64,000 bases of DNA from positions 3,844,001-3,908,000 of the forward strand of contig NZ_CP197171.1 of NCBI RefSeq assembly GCF_052055485.1, read 5' to 3'. A program made the position numbers and the translations under genes. Source of the DNA: Amphibacillus sp052055485. GTDB lineage: Bacteria > Bacillota > Bacilli > Bacillales > Amphibacillaceae. Shown here piece after piece: positions 8,700 through 17,300 of this stretch. A model generated the notes under the pieces. It did not search any database, was not told the DNA's origin, and saw nothing but the letters and a program-made list of their open reading frames with translations. Within the stretch, counting starts at the first letter, position 1. Each line of letters begins with the position of its first letter.

Positions 8700-10304
8700 C
8701 TAATTGCTCTGATTCCTCAACCAAATCCTCATTTCCCTTTCAAAATAAGAGCGTTCTTCTTTCGTCCATGCTAATTGATCAGCTAACAAATTCAACACCC
8801 CATTTAATTGATTCCGTAGATTAATTTGATCATAACTTAATCTCGAGCGCCGAATAAAAAAATCTAGTGGTGTGTAGATTGCTGCATTTTCAATACAATA
8901 TAATAACTCAGCACAGAGTAATCGATCAATTTGATAGCTACTCATATATGAATCACACTGTTTAAAATATGATAATAAATCTGCTGCTTGATCGCCATAG
9001 CCGTTCATTATATCCTTTAATTCATCATCTTCTATTGCCAAGGGAACCTCTATCTGTTCTAAATCCTCCACAGGAATTTGACTCCTTTTATTGATAGAAA
9101 TAAGTTTGGTATCCGATTCAGAATAGAAAATGTTCAATTCTTTTTTAAACGTTTTAGCTATCGCATCAACAATTTTACTTGCATATAAACGATAGGAAAC
9201 CATTGACGTTCCTAAAACTGAAATTAGGCCCGATTTTGAAATCAAAGCAAATTCTGCCAAATCGCTTTTAGGTTGATACTTTATTTCATAAGCAACACTC
9301 ACACCTGAAAGATGATCAACTGTCAAGTCTTGATTTAAGATCAATCGATTAAACACAGCTAAAAGTTGTTTTAATTTATCTTCTGTAACGTTTTGATCAA
9401 AGGCAATCGGCTTTGTTACCTTTTCAGTAGACGTAATCATGATCTGATCTCTAAATGGAATAGCCGTTATAAATGCTCCACTTTTGCTATCGTTAATGGA
9501 TAGTACATGTTCAATTGGGGGCGTTACTTCATTAATGAGAAATTGAGTTTTCTTATTTATAATTGATGAAAAATTAATTTTGGGAGCCGATGAATCTAAT
9601 GTTATCATTTGCTCAATCGAATGACTTGTCGCATTAATAATGCGATGTGAATAAATCATCGTCACTTCACCCGTTATTTGATCCTCAGTTTCTACCCCTT
9701 TTATTTGATTATTTTCATCATAAATAAACCGAATGACTTTTAAATAATTCATCATTCTTGTTCCTAATTGGTTTGCTTTTTTTAAAAGCTCAATGGTCAT
9801 TGCAGAGCGATCAATTAAACCATTGTCGTAAAGCACCCCACCTTCTAATTTAACAGGACTAAGCTGTGGTTCAAGGCTAAGTGTCTCTCTTTTTCTTAAT
9901 AATTGCGATGCATTATAACCAGCTCTTCTTTTAAAGGGATAAAGTAAGCCCTTCTTAACCGTGGAAAAACCTGTAATATCAAGATCACCTTTATATTTGA
10001 TGTGCAGACCATTTACCGGCTGATACAAGGCTGAAAAATTATCAACAATCACTTTTTTTTCGGTCTCTAATTGTTTCCACGTTTTATAATTATAGTTATC
10101 TTGTTCGGATATTAACATACTTTGGCGAGCAGAAGCACCAGAACCAAAATCATTCATCTCTAATAAAACAGTGTTGATTCCCCTTGTCACTGCATCTAAT
10201 GCGATACTGGCTCCGGTTAGTCCTCCACCAATGATCAATAGATCATGCGTTTGACCTTGCAGTGAGCGTTTTGTTTCCTCACGATTTCGATTTGATAGTC
10301 CCAT
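8700..10304 (-). CDS. Divergent GlpD-like FAD-dependent oxidoreductase
   Basis: 534 residues, close to the length of aerobic glycerol-3-phosphate dehydrogenase GlpD. The N-terminal FAD-binding loop IIGGGLTGASIALDA and the following acidic residue (LLEMNDFGSGAS) are intact, and the C-terminal helical domain is recognisable (PLDFFIRRSRLSY). However, the substrate-pocket signature of true GlpD proteins, a STKLxHGGxRYL block right after the FAD motif, is replaced by ARQSMLISEQDNYNY, and the GGKLTxYR block is GTSMVSYR. It therefore binds FAD but may not oxidise glycerol-3-phosphate. The ATG has GGGGGC upstream. It lies downstream of yvoF in the hprK-lgt-ppaX direction. Confidence 0.75.
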   Translation of the reverse strand: MGLSNRNREETKRSLQGQTHDLLIIGGGLTGASIALDAVTRGINTVLLEMNDFGSGASARQSMLISEQDNYNYKTWKQLETEKKVIVDNFSALYQPVNGLHIKYKGDLDITGFSTVKKGLLYPFKRRAGYNASQLLRKRETLSLEPQLSPVKLEGGVLYDNGLIDRSAMTIELLKKANQLGTRMMNYLKVIRFIYDENNQIKGVETEDQITGEVTMIYSHRIINATSHSIEQMITLDSSAPKINFSSIINKKTQFLINEVTPPIEHVLSINDSKSGAFITAIPFRDQIMITSTEKVTKPIAFDQNVTEDKLKQLLAVFNRLILNQDLTVDHLSGVSVAYEIKYQPKSDLAEFALISKSGLISVLGTSMVSYRLYASKIVDAIAKTFKKELNIFYSESDTKLISINKRSQIPVEDLEQIEVPLAIEDDELKDIMNGYGDQAADLLSYFKQCDSYMSSYQIDRLLCAELLYCIENAAIYTPLDFFIRRSRLSYDQINLRNQLNGVLNLLADQLAWTKEERSYFEREMRIWLRNQSN

Positions 10305-10331
10305 CTATTTGCCCCCTACACCCTGGTAAAA

Positions 10332-10841
10332 TTAATCTGTTTTATTTTTTACCATTTCATCTGCTGTATGTACGACTCGCATCGGGTTGCCTGCAACAAA
10401 ACTTCCAGCTTCTACATCTTTCGTAACAATCGTTCCAGCTGCAACAACCGCACCATCACCAATAGTTACACCTGGTAATATAGTCGAATTCGCACCAATC
10501 ATCACTTGATGACCAATCTGGATATCTCCTAAACGATACTGATCGATTAAATATTCATGTGTTAAAATTGTCGTATTGTAACCAATCACTGAATCCTCAC
10601 CAACTGATATTCGTTCTGGGAACATGAGATCAACCATAACCATTAAGGCAAATGCGGTTTTATCTCCAACTTTCATGCCGAGCAAATTTCGGTATAACCA
10701 GTTTTTCATTGGTAACCAAGGTGTATAGCGAGCAAGTTGGATGACAAGAAAATTTTTCATCACTTTTAAAAAAGGGACCGTTTTATACATTTGCCAAAGC
10801 GCATTTGATCCCTCAACTGGGAAACGCTCGGTTTTACGCAT
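10332..10841 (-). CDS. yvoF: Hexapeptide-repeat acyltransferase (YvoF-like)
   Basis: 169 residues with left-handed beta-helix hexapeptide repeats: VGEDSVIGYNTTIL, IQIGHQVMIGANSTILPG and VTIGDGAVVAAGTIVTKDV (about residues 75-145). This is the maltose/galactoside acetyltransferase type, transferring acetyl from acetyl-CoA; the acceptor is unknown. It starts immediately after the ppaX stop, and the same pair closes the hprK-lgt-yvoD-ppaX-yvoF operon of B. subtilis. Confidence 0.88.
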   Translation of the reverse strand: MRKTERFPVEGSNALWQMYKTVPFLKVMKNFLVIQLARYTPWLPMKNWLYRNLLGMKVGDKTAFALMVMVDLMFPERISVGEDSVIGYNTTILTHEYLIDQYRLGDIQIGHQVMIGANSTILPGVTIGDGAVVAAGTIVTKDVEAGSFVAGNPMRVVHTADEMVKNKTD

Positions 10842-11483
10842 TTATTCCACCTCTAATATCGTTAATAAATCAGCTAGTTTCTCTAACATATAATCAGGTC
10901 TTAATGCTTCTAAACTTTCTCTCCCTTTAATTGACCAAGCTACACCTGCTGTCTTTGTTCCAGCATTTTGACCAGCCTCTACATCATGGTAATTATCACC
11001 AACCATTAGGGCATCGACTGGTGTTTCGTTTAAAGCCTCTAGTGCTTTAAAGATAGGTTCTGGATGTGGTTTAGCATGTTCAACCTCATTCAAGCCAATC
11101 ACGACATCAAAATATGGCTCTAATCCAGTGATTTTCAGTCCTAATTTAGCTGTACCCGTTATTTTTGTTGTGACAATAGCCAGTCGATAACCTTTTTCAT
11201 GCAACGTCTTTATCGTTTCGACGACAGTTGGATAAGGTTTAACATGGGTCTCATGATTAGCTAAGTTATGCTCTATATATGTATCCATCATTGCCTCGGC
11301 TTGTTCTGGATCTATTTTTTTCATCGATTCAATTAATGGTGGACCAATGAACGGTAGGATAGCTTCCTCTGAGTAAGTCTTACCCGTATGTTTTTCTATT
11401 GCATATATGAATGATGCGATAATTAATGGATTGGTATCAATCAATGTTCCATCTAAATCAAATAATAAAGTTTTTATTTTCAA
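10842..11483 (-). CDS. ppaX: Pyrophosphatase PpaX (HAD family)
   Basis: 213 residues with the HAD motifs: LLFDLDGTLIDT at the N-terminus (nucleophile and acid/base Asp), the Thr of IVTTKI, the Lys of AKPHPEP, and MVGDNYHDVEAG. PpaX hydrolyses the inorganic pyrophosphate made when HprK/P dephosphorylates P-Ser-HPr, so it pairs functionally with hprK located upstream in the same direction. The yvoD gene that separates lgt and ppaX in B. subtilis is missing here. Confidence 0.9.
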   Translation of the reverse strand: MKIKTLLFDLDGTLIDTNPLIIASFIYAIEKHTGKTYSEEAILPFIGPPLIESMKKIDPEQAEAMMDTYIEHNLANHETHVKPYPTVVETIKTLHEKGYRLAIVTTKITGTAKLGLKITGLEPYFDVVIGLNEVEHAKPHPEPIFKALEALNETPVDALMVGDNYHDVEAGQNAGTKTAGVAWSIKGRESLEALRPDYMLEKLADLLTILEVE

Positions 11484-11847
11484 ATTTTCCTACCCCTTAT
11501 CTGTGAAATGATATCTCTAACTATCTATTTTCTCTTTCTAACTTGCCGATTAATAAAAGCCCAAGCAGTAAAGAAAATATAAAGCTGATTTTACAAACAA
11601 CCTGTTGATCCAGCTTAAAATACGTGTTCAAAAAGAGGATAAAAAGAACTGAGTAGTTCGCGTCAGCTTTGAGTACCGCGGCTTTCACAAATTGTGATGA
11701 GTTCTGTATGTCCACAAATGCCCTCGGTGAGACGAGTAACCACAGCCCCAAAACATGTCGATGGTTAGTCGAAGCTCTTCTATCCTCGATATGTCATTTT
11801 CACCAAACTTTTTGAACAACCTCTTGGAAAATTAGCAGGTTTGATTA
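11484..11847. other. Gap in the position of yvoD; repeat-derived debris
   Basis: No supported gene. A 76-codon minus-strand ORF (11521-11751) starts in sequence resembling repeat R (CGGTGAGACGAGTAACC near 11724-11740) and ends in a hydrophobic tail containing FSLLLGLLLIGKLEREN. The tail could be a relic of a membrane protein, but there is no ribosome site and I do not call it a gene. Confidence 0.5.
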
Positions 11848-12675
11848 CTAAACTTTTTTGCCATTATACTTGACATCTACTAAATTATTTTTACGTCGAT
11901 AAATGATCAAAATAACACCTGCAATAATTAAGACAATGGACATTAGTTGTGCCGTTCTTAACAAACCAAAAATATAAAGACTATCTGTTCGTAAGCCCTC
12001 GATAAAGAAACGACCAACTGAGTACCAGATGACATAATTAATAAAGACTTCGCCTCGAAGTGGATTCCGCTTTCTTAACCATAATAAACCTCCGAATACG
12101 AGTAAATTCCAAACGGATTCATATAAAAACGTTGGATGGTAAAGAACACCATCGATCACCATTTGGTTCTCAATAAAGTCAGGAAGAAAACGAATAAAAT
12201 TCTCATAAACAGCATCTGACACTGGACCGCCATGTGCTTCCTGATTCATAAAATTACCCCAACGTCCAATAGCCTGTCCGATGATAAGACTTGGAGCAGC
12301 GATATCTGCTAGCTTCCAGAAGGAAACCTTTTTGCGATTGGCGAAGATAATAGCGGTGATCACTGCACCAATCAATGCACCATGAATGGCAATACCACCT
12401 TCCCAAACGGCAAATACACTCCACCACGGTCTGCCAATAAATCGCTCCCATTCAAAAATGACATAGTATAGTCGAGCACAAATAATGGCAATCGGTAATG
12501 CCCATAATAATAAATCACTAAAAATATCTTTGGGTAAGCCTAGACGTACTCCTTCTTTTGTTGCCAGCCATAAACCAATAATCACACCTGACACGATAAT
12601 AATCGCATACCAATAGATTGTAATCGGACCAAGCTCAAGAAAAATTGGGTTTAGTGCTGTATTTAATGATGCCAA
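11848..12675 (-). CDS. lgt: Prolipoprotein diacylglyceryl transferase
   Basis: 275 residues with about seven membrane segments. The Lgt signature GRWGNFMNQEAHGGP (near residues 138-152) and the IAIHGALIGAVI segment with its conserved His are present. Lgt transfers diacylglycerol from phosphatidylglycerol to the lipobox Cys of prolipoproteins in the membrane. It lies 18 bases after hprK, the standard hprK-lgt pair. Confidence 0.96.
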   Translation of the reverse strand: MASLNTALNPIFLELGPITIYWYAIIIVSGVIIGLWLATKEGVRLGLPKDIFSDLLLWALPIAIICARLYYVIFEWERFIGRPWWSVFAVWEGGIAIHGALIGAVITAIIFANRKKVSFWKLADIAAPSLIIGQAIGRWGNFMNQEAHGGPVSDAVYENFIRFLPDFIENQMVIDGVLYHPTFLYESVWNLLVFGGLLWLRKRNPLRGEVFINYVIWYSVGRFFIEGLRTDSLYIFGLLRTAQLMSIVLIIAGVILIIYRRKNNLVDVKYNGKKV

Positions 12676-12693
12676 AATAATTCCCCCTCAATA

Positions 12694-13647
12694 TTAATCG
12701 AATGTAATTCCATTCTCTATATTTGTTTTTTCTTGATCTATCATTTTCGTTAATCGAGTTGAGAACTCTTCGGCTGCGTTAACCCCTAATCGCTTAAGAC
12801 GGAAATTCATAGCTGCAACTTCAATAATAACTGCTAAATTACGTCCTGGACGAACAGGTAAAGTCGTTTTAGGAACTTCTACATCGATGATTCGGATCAG
12901 CTCATCGTCCATTCCAATTCGATCGTATTGTTTTTTTTCATCCCAGATTTCTAAATTAATGACATAATCAATTTCTTTTTGTGATCGAACAGCACTTGCA
13001 CCAAATAGGGTCATCACATTGATAATACCTAGACCTCTTATTTCAAGTAAATGTTCAATTAACTCGGGTGAAGTTCCGATTAAACGATCGTAGTCTTCTT
13101 GATGAATCTCAACACTATCATCTGCAACTAAACGATGTCCCCGTTTAACGAGTTCTAATGCTGTTTCACTCTTACCTACACCGCTTTGTCCTGTGATCAG
13201 TACACCTACTCCATGAATATCAACTAATACACCATGCATAGCAGTGAATGGAGCAAATTTTGCTTCTAAAAAGTTTGTCAAACGACTGACAACTCTTGTT
13301 GTTTTATAGGGTGAGCGAAGCAAAGGGACATTTTCTTTTTCACACTCATTAAACAATTCTTGCGGTGCATCTAATCCTCTTGTAATGACAATACATGGGG
13401 TCACATCTGTACATAGTCTTTTTGAACGGTCAATCCGCTCTTCTTCAGATAATTCATTAAAATAGGATATTTCCGTTTTTCCAAGGACTTGAATGCGTGT
13501 TTTCGGATAGTATCGGAAGTATCCTGTTAATTCGATACCAGGTCTAGAAATATCACTCATGATAAATTCTCGATCTAAACCTTTTTCACCTGTGATTAAT
13601 TCTAATTTAAATTGTTTGATTAAATCCTTCGTTTGTACCTTAGTCAT
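12694..13647 (-). CDS. hprK: HPr kinase/phosphorylase
   Basis: 317 residues. The P-loop GQSGVGKSE follows residue 150, then RLVADDSVEI, and the HprK signature EIRGLGIINV near residue 205. The bifunctional enzyme phosphorylates HPr and Crh on Ser46 with ATP (or PPi) and removes the phosphate by phosphorolysis, setting carbon catabolite repression. Its target Crh is encoded at 1456-1713 and its pyrophosphate partner PpaX at 10842-11483. The ORF can extend to 13662, but GGAGGG sits inside that extension and is correctly spaced for the ATG at 13647. Confidence 0.96.
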   Translation of the reverse strand: MTKVQTKDLIKQFKLELITGEKGLDREFIMSDISRPGIELTGYFRYYPKTRIQVLGKTEISYFNELSEEERIDRSKRLCTDVTPCIVITRGLDAPQELFNECEKENVPLLRSPYKTTRVVSRLTNFLEAKFAPFTAMHGVLVDIHGVGVLITGQSGVGKSETALELVKRGHRLVADDSVEIHQEDYDRLIGTSPELIEHLLEIRGLGIINVMTLFGASAVRSQKEIDYVINLEIWDEKKQYDRIGMDDELIRIIDVEVPKTTLPVRPGRNLAVIIEVAAMNFRLKRLGVNAAEEFSTRLTKMIDQEKTNIENGITFD

Positions 13648-13733
13648 CAGGATTCCCTCCATCTATCTTAACTTTAGATATGTGCTTCTTTATTGTAGCA
13701 TTTATTCTATCATAGCGCACGACTCCCGATCTA

Positions 13734-13773
13734 AAAATCCTCCTTTTTTAGTAAAGATAACTTGGAGGTTTTT
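13734..13773 (-). terminator. Terminator after pabBC
   Basis: AAAATCCTCC (13734-13743) pairs with GGAGGTTTTT (13764-13773) apart from one mismatch, and the minus strand ends in a T run. It separates the pabBC unit from the hprK operon. Confidence 0.65.
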
Positions 13774-13784
13774 ATGTTTACAAA

Positions 13785-15524
13785 TTATAATACCTCTTTT
13801 ACCTTTACCCAACCTCGAACGGCATTGATTAACCAAATTTCATCTGCTCTATTTAAATCACCTTTCATTATAATTTGTTCTTTAATTTGATTTTGATTCA
13901 ATAAATATTGGCGAAAAGTTCCAGCCAGTAATCCTGAATCAATCGGTGGAGTAAGATACTGATCACCGATCTTTAGAACTAGATTGCCAATTGTAAATTC
14001 TGTTAACTGATCGTTTTCATTCCACAATAATGTAGCAAAATTGTCTTGCTGATCAATACTTAATGTTTGATATTGATCTCGAACAGTTGTCTTGTGATAT
14101 AAAAAGGGATCCTTAATGTCAACTGGTTTTTTAGCTATATAGGTCGTTACTGATTCCATTGACTCTGTTAATTTTGCTGAGTTCAATTCAATTTCACCAT
14201 TTTTATCAAGCAGCAGGCGAACTTTATGATTACCAGTTAAATGGTTAGTAGCAAATTGCTCTAACTTTTGTTTAAGGACTTGAGCCTTATATGAATAAGC
14301 AAAATATTGCGCAGATTGCTCTATCCGTTCAAGGTGATATGCTAAATATGGATAGGTTCCTTTGGTTAACAACAATGACTCTAATAAAGAAAAATTACGC
14401 TTCCTTTTCGTTAAAAAAGCTGCTTTTGCTTGAACTTCAGCATACTCACTCTCCGTTTCAGATGCCGAAGTAATTCCTCCGCCCACTCCATATGTAGCTG
14501 AATCATTTTTTTGATCAATCACAACTGTACGAATAGGGACATTAAAAATCGCTTTCCGTTCCGGGGTAACATAGCCAATAGCACCACAATATACCTCTCT
14601 TGGGGTCGCTTCTAGCTGATCGATATACATCATTGTCCTTAATCTGGGGGCACCCGTAATGGAACCACAAGGAAATAACGCTTCAAACCAGTCGATCATC
14701 CGACTATTCTCCTTCAGGGTTGCAGTTACTGTTGATGTCATTTGGTGAACAGTTGGATAGGTTTCAACCGTTAATAATTTCGGTGTCTTAACACTTCCCG
14801 CAACAGCAATCTTCTTTAAGTCATTCTTTAATATATCAACAATCATCAAATTCTCTGTGCGTTCTTTTTCAGATTGAATTAAATGCTGTTGATGGGCAAG
14901 GTCTTCTGCTAAGGTTCTGCCTCGTTTCATAGTCCCTTTCATTGGCTTCGTCATAATTTGGTCCCGATCAACCTTAAAGAAAAGTTCAGGCGAAGCCGAC
15001 AACACCTGAAAACGACCGATATCTAAATATGCACTGTAAGAAGCTTGTTGATTTTCAAGAAGTTGCTGATAAAAGGCAAGTGTATCACCACTAAATTGAC
15101 TTGTTAAACGTGTCGTATAATTGACCTGACTGGTATCACCTTTCTGGATCGCATCCTTAATTGCTTGAATATTTGCTTGATAATCTTGATAGGTTGATAT
15201 CGGCTGCCATGATGTTAGATTATAACTCGATTCGTCCCGATCATCTTTTACCTTCTCCGGCTGATCAAAGCTAGCAAACCAGATAAGTGGCATTTCCATT
15301 ACTTTGCCTGTCTGATATTCAGCTACAAAGGCTTGGGCCGCTTCATACGATAAATAACCAGCCAGATATTTCCCATGACTAAGCTCCGTTTCAAGAGCTT
15401 GGAGAAGAGGCTTTACTTCATCAACAGAGTGAGTTGTAAAAATCTTATTTGGTTGAGTAAACTGGATTGATTCAGACGCCTGACTTTGCCCTTTAAAATC
15501 AAATCGTAATAAAACTTGTTTCAT
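13785..15524 (-). CDS. pabB: Aminodeoxychorismate synthase/lyase fusion (PabB-PabC)
   Basis: 579 residues, two domains. Residues about 1-365 are the chorismate-binding PabB part, with KPMKGTMKRGR, FPCGSITGAPRLRTMMY and YCGAIGYV. The C-terminal 200 residues are a PLP-dependent fold-type IV lyase (SLLESLLL, LYHKTTVRDQY with the likely PLP Lys, FTIGNLVL). Together they make p-aminobenzoate for folate from chorismate, with ammonia normally supplied by PabA, which is not in this window. The true ATG is at 15524, because GAGGTG is correctly spaced for it and lies inside the longer TTG-started frame. Confidence 0.9.
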   Translation of the reverse strand: MKQVLLRFDFKGQSQASESIQFTQPNKIFTTHSVDEVKPLLQALETELSHGKYLAGYLSYEAAQAFVAEYQTGKVMEMPLIWFASFDQPEKVKDDRDESSYNLTSWQPISTYQDYQANIQAIKDAIQKGDTSQVNYTTRLTSQFSGDTLAFYQQLLENQQASYSAYLDIGRFQVLSASPELFFKVDRDQIMTKPMKGTMKRGRTLAEDLAHQQHLIQSEKERTENLMIVDILKNDLKKIAVAGSVKTPKLLTVETYPTVHQMTSTVTATLKENSRMIDWFEALFPCGSITGAPRLRTMMYIDQLEATPREVYCGAIGYVTPERKAIFNVPIRTVVIDQKNDSATYGVGGGITSASETESEYAEVQAKAAFLTKRKRNFSLLESLLLTKGTYPYLAYHLERIEQSAQYFAYSYKAQVLKQKLEQFATNHLTGNHKVRLLLDKNGEIELNSAKLTESMESVTTYIAKKPVDIKDPFLYHKTTVRDQYQTLSIDQQDNFATLLWNENDQLTEFTIGNLVLKIGDQYLTPPIDSGLLAGTFRQYLLNQNQIKEQIIMKGDLNRADEIWLINAVRGWVKVKEVL

Positions 15525-15706
15525 ATTGCACCTCAATTTCTAGTTTAATGAGCGGTTAAAATATAGGTTAATGATTGGCATTTCAAAAAAGATTCTATAT
15601 CAACACTTAAACTGAAGAGCATTATTCGACTGGCAATTGGAATAGAAACAAAATTCATACGTCCCCCCTATGATGTCAAATGAATAAATGCGAAATATGT
15701 CAATAT

Positions 15707-15723
15707 AAGTTTCACTTTATCAT
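15707..15723 (-). repeat. Terminal fragment of dispersed repeat R
   Basis: AAGTTTCACTTTATCAT is identical to the inner end of the R copy at 24520-24536. Only the terminus is recognisable here. Confidence 0.5.
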
Positions 15724-15725
15724 TG

Positions 15726-15758
15726 AAATGTCTCATCTTGATTGAAGATGAGACATTT
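15726..15758 (-). terminator. Strong hairpin after the thioesterase gene
   Basis: Perfect 14-bp stem AAATGTCTCATCTT / AAGATGAGACATTT with a 5-base loop, 13 bases past the stop. The T tract is weak on both strands, so efficiency is uncertain. Confidence 0.65.
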
Positions 15759-15770
15759 TCACTAAATAAT

Positions 15771-16139
15771 TCAATGTTGTATGTTTTTCATGAATCTTTC
15801 ACCAATAACAATGGCTCGTTTGTGTTCAGCAGCACCAATCAATAATTCACCATCATAAACATCAACTTGAAATGTCAAAATTCTTTTCTTTCGTTCCAAG
15901 AATCTAGCCTTTACTTGAACGGTTTTTCCGATTGCAGTAGGAGCAATGTGTTTTACTTGAATCTCGATTCCAACAGTAGTTTCTTCATTTGTTAAAAAAG
16001 ATTTGGACTGTTCGTAGGCTGTATTTTCCATGAAGGCAATCATGGAAGGTGTAGATAATACTTCTAAACCACCTGAACCTACTTTTGAAGCAGCATGTTT
16101 TTCAGTAACTTGGAATTCTTTTATAAAAGTCTCAGTCAC
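15771..16139 (-). CDS. Hotdog-fold thioesterase, FlK-like
   Basis: 122 residues of the thioesterase family related to fluoroacetyl-CoA thioesterase FlK. The residues corresponding to the FlK catalytic triad appear to be present: Thr in STPSMIAF, Glu in MENTAYEQ and His in VKHIAPTAIG. The physiological acyl-CoA substrate in bacilli is unknown, and detoxification of fluoroacetate should not be assumed. It appears to be a single-gene unit with its own terminator hairpin. Confidence 0.8.
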   Translation of the reverse strand: MTETFIKEFQVTEKHAASKVGSGGLEVLSTPSMIAFMENTAYEQSKSFLTNEETTVGIEIQVKHIAPTAIGKTVQVKARFLERKKRILTFQVDVYDGELLIGAAEHKRAIVIGERFMKNIQH

Positions 16140-16383
16140 ACGAATCAGTCCTTTTTATGAGTATAGCATACATTTATTCAATTATTCTGAATACAATTCA
16201 GTCAAATTATCCAATTATCATGCAATATCCTAATGATAAGTCATCATATATGGATAAGCTGTTTGTCATAAGAGTCGATACTTGAGTGACCCTGCTTTCA
16301 GCCACATAGTATTTCCATATTTAACTAGAGTGCCTTTTTCTATCTATTGGATTCCATATATATTGAGCGCATGAAAAAGGGCA

Positions 16384-16660
16384 CTGTTGCACAAGGATGT
16401 ATATGTTGTTCAATTGTATTTTTCTTTGCCAATATTAAAAATACGCTTGAAATATTCTATCCAAGTTTGGGCTTGCCATTGCAACTCGAAACACTGGATA
16501 AGATAGTCGCTATCCGACATTTCGACTTAAATTATCGATCGAAATACCAAATAGGCCCGCTCTATTCAAATTTTCTAGGAGGAAGTTAAAATTGTGAACA
16601 AGCTTCGACATTCACGCAAAAGGTTACCATACTATAGATTAGATTACACAAAATAACACT
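16384..16660 (+). repeat. Noncoding element E2, copy a
   Basis: Begins with CTGTTGCACAA and shares TATTAAAAAT, TTGAAA-ATTCTAT, TATCCGACATTT and the right-hand ATTACACAAAATAA-ACTT with 57964-58778. The left end resembles the CTGTTGCA-containing ends of IS6-like insertion sequences, but there is no transposase frame. It may be a decayed IS derivative or a miniature element. Confidence 0.55.
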
Positions 16661-16673
16661 TGGCTGATCGTAG

Positions 16674-16712
16674 GAAAAAGGGCCGTCTCAAAAGTAACCT
16701 TTTGGACAGCCC
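16674..16712 (-). terminator. Terminator of the uvrBA-yvlCD operon
   Basis: The arm starting GGGCCGTCTCAAAAG (16680-16694) pairs with CTTTTGGACAGCCC (16699-16712) with one bulge. Five Ts follow on the minus strand, just past the yvlD stop. Confidence 0.88.
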
Positions 16713-16721
16713 GCACTCTTG

Positions 16722-17084
16722 TTATTTACTCGTTAGTATGGTGTCTTTGATAAGCTTATTAAGAAATAAATTGATAATCGAAATAACGATTGCGGCAATC
16801 ACCGCTAAACCAAAGCTCTCGATTACAAAATCAGACCCGATCAAAGATTGGGTTAACATTAAGGTGATCGCATTAATGACAAAGAGAAACAATCCGAGTG
16901 AAACAACTGTGATCGGTAATGTTAATAAAACCAATATCGGTTTAACAATCACATTTAGGATCGACAAAATCAAACTTGCTAAAATAGCGACACCAAAAGT
17001 TTCCACATGGAAACCGGTAAAAATTTCAGCTACAACCAAAAGCGCCACTGCATTTAAGATTAATGAAAGTACCCAACGTGTCAT
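16722..17084 (-). CDS. yvlD: Phage-holin-4 superfamily membrane protein (YvlD-like)
   Basis: 120 residues with four hydrophobic segments (about 5-22, 27-50, 55-78 and 90-112). It matches the YvlD/DUF-type 'mycobacterial 4 TMS phage holin' family, which despite its name occurs in housekeeping settings. In B. subtilis yvlD lies in an envelope-stress operon with the PspC protein YvlC. Its ATG overlaps the yvlC stop by four bases (ATGA), so the two are translated together. Molecular function is unknown. Confidence 0.85.
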   Translation of the reverse strand: MTRWVLSLILNAVALLVVAEIFTGFHVETFGVAILASLILSILNVIVKPILVLLTLPITVVSLGLFLFVINAITLMLTQSLIGSDFVIESFGLAVIAAIVISIINLFLNKLIKDTILTSK

Positions 17085-17284
17085 CGGTCATACACATCGC
17101 TTTTAGGAATAATAATAGCTGCAATAATATAAAGTATCGTCAATGGAACACCAGCCGAAACAACCCAAAAAACAGCAAATGCTAAACGGACAATTGTTGG
17201 ATCGATATTAAAATATTCAGCTAAGCCTGCTAATACCCCAGCCAACATCACGTTTTGGTTTGAACGATATAATCTTTTTGACAT
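17081..17284 (-). CDS. yvlC: PspC-domain protein (YvlC-like)
   Basis: 67 residues. A charged N-terminus (MSKRLYRSNQNVMLAG) is followed by the PspC pattern VLAGLAEYFNIDPTIVRL and one or two membrane segments up to about residue 60. PspC domains are membrane sensors in envelope-stress responses. It starts 16 bases after the uvrA stop and is coupled to yvlD. Confidence 0.88.
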   Translation of the reverse strand: MSKRLYRSNQNVMLAGVLAGLAEYFNIDPTIVRLAFAVFWVVSAGVPLTILYIIAAIIIPKSDVYDR

Positions 17285-17300
17285 TTGTTATCCTCCTCTT

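Larger units (their letters stand above)
16140..16721. other. Intergenic region with an E2 repeat element
   Basis: No supported gene. The middle is occupied by repeat E2 copy a (16384-16660) and the right end by the yvlD terminator. An 80-codon plus-strand ORF (16347-16589) runs through the repeat and is considered spurious. Confidence 0.6.

Noticed and set aside
8491..8724. 77-codon minus-strand ORF overlapping the end of the GlpD-like gene
   Set aside because: Most of it is repeat R sequence, it has no independent ribosome site, and similar frames appear in other R copies.
11521..11751. 76-codon minus-strand ORF between ppaX and lgt
   Set aside because: The start lies in R-like sequence and no ribosome site is visible; only the hydrophobic tail might be a relic.
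16347..16589. 80-codon plus-strand ORF in the yvlD-thioesterase gap
   Set aside because: Runs through element E2; the sister copy at 58 kb does not preserve the frame.
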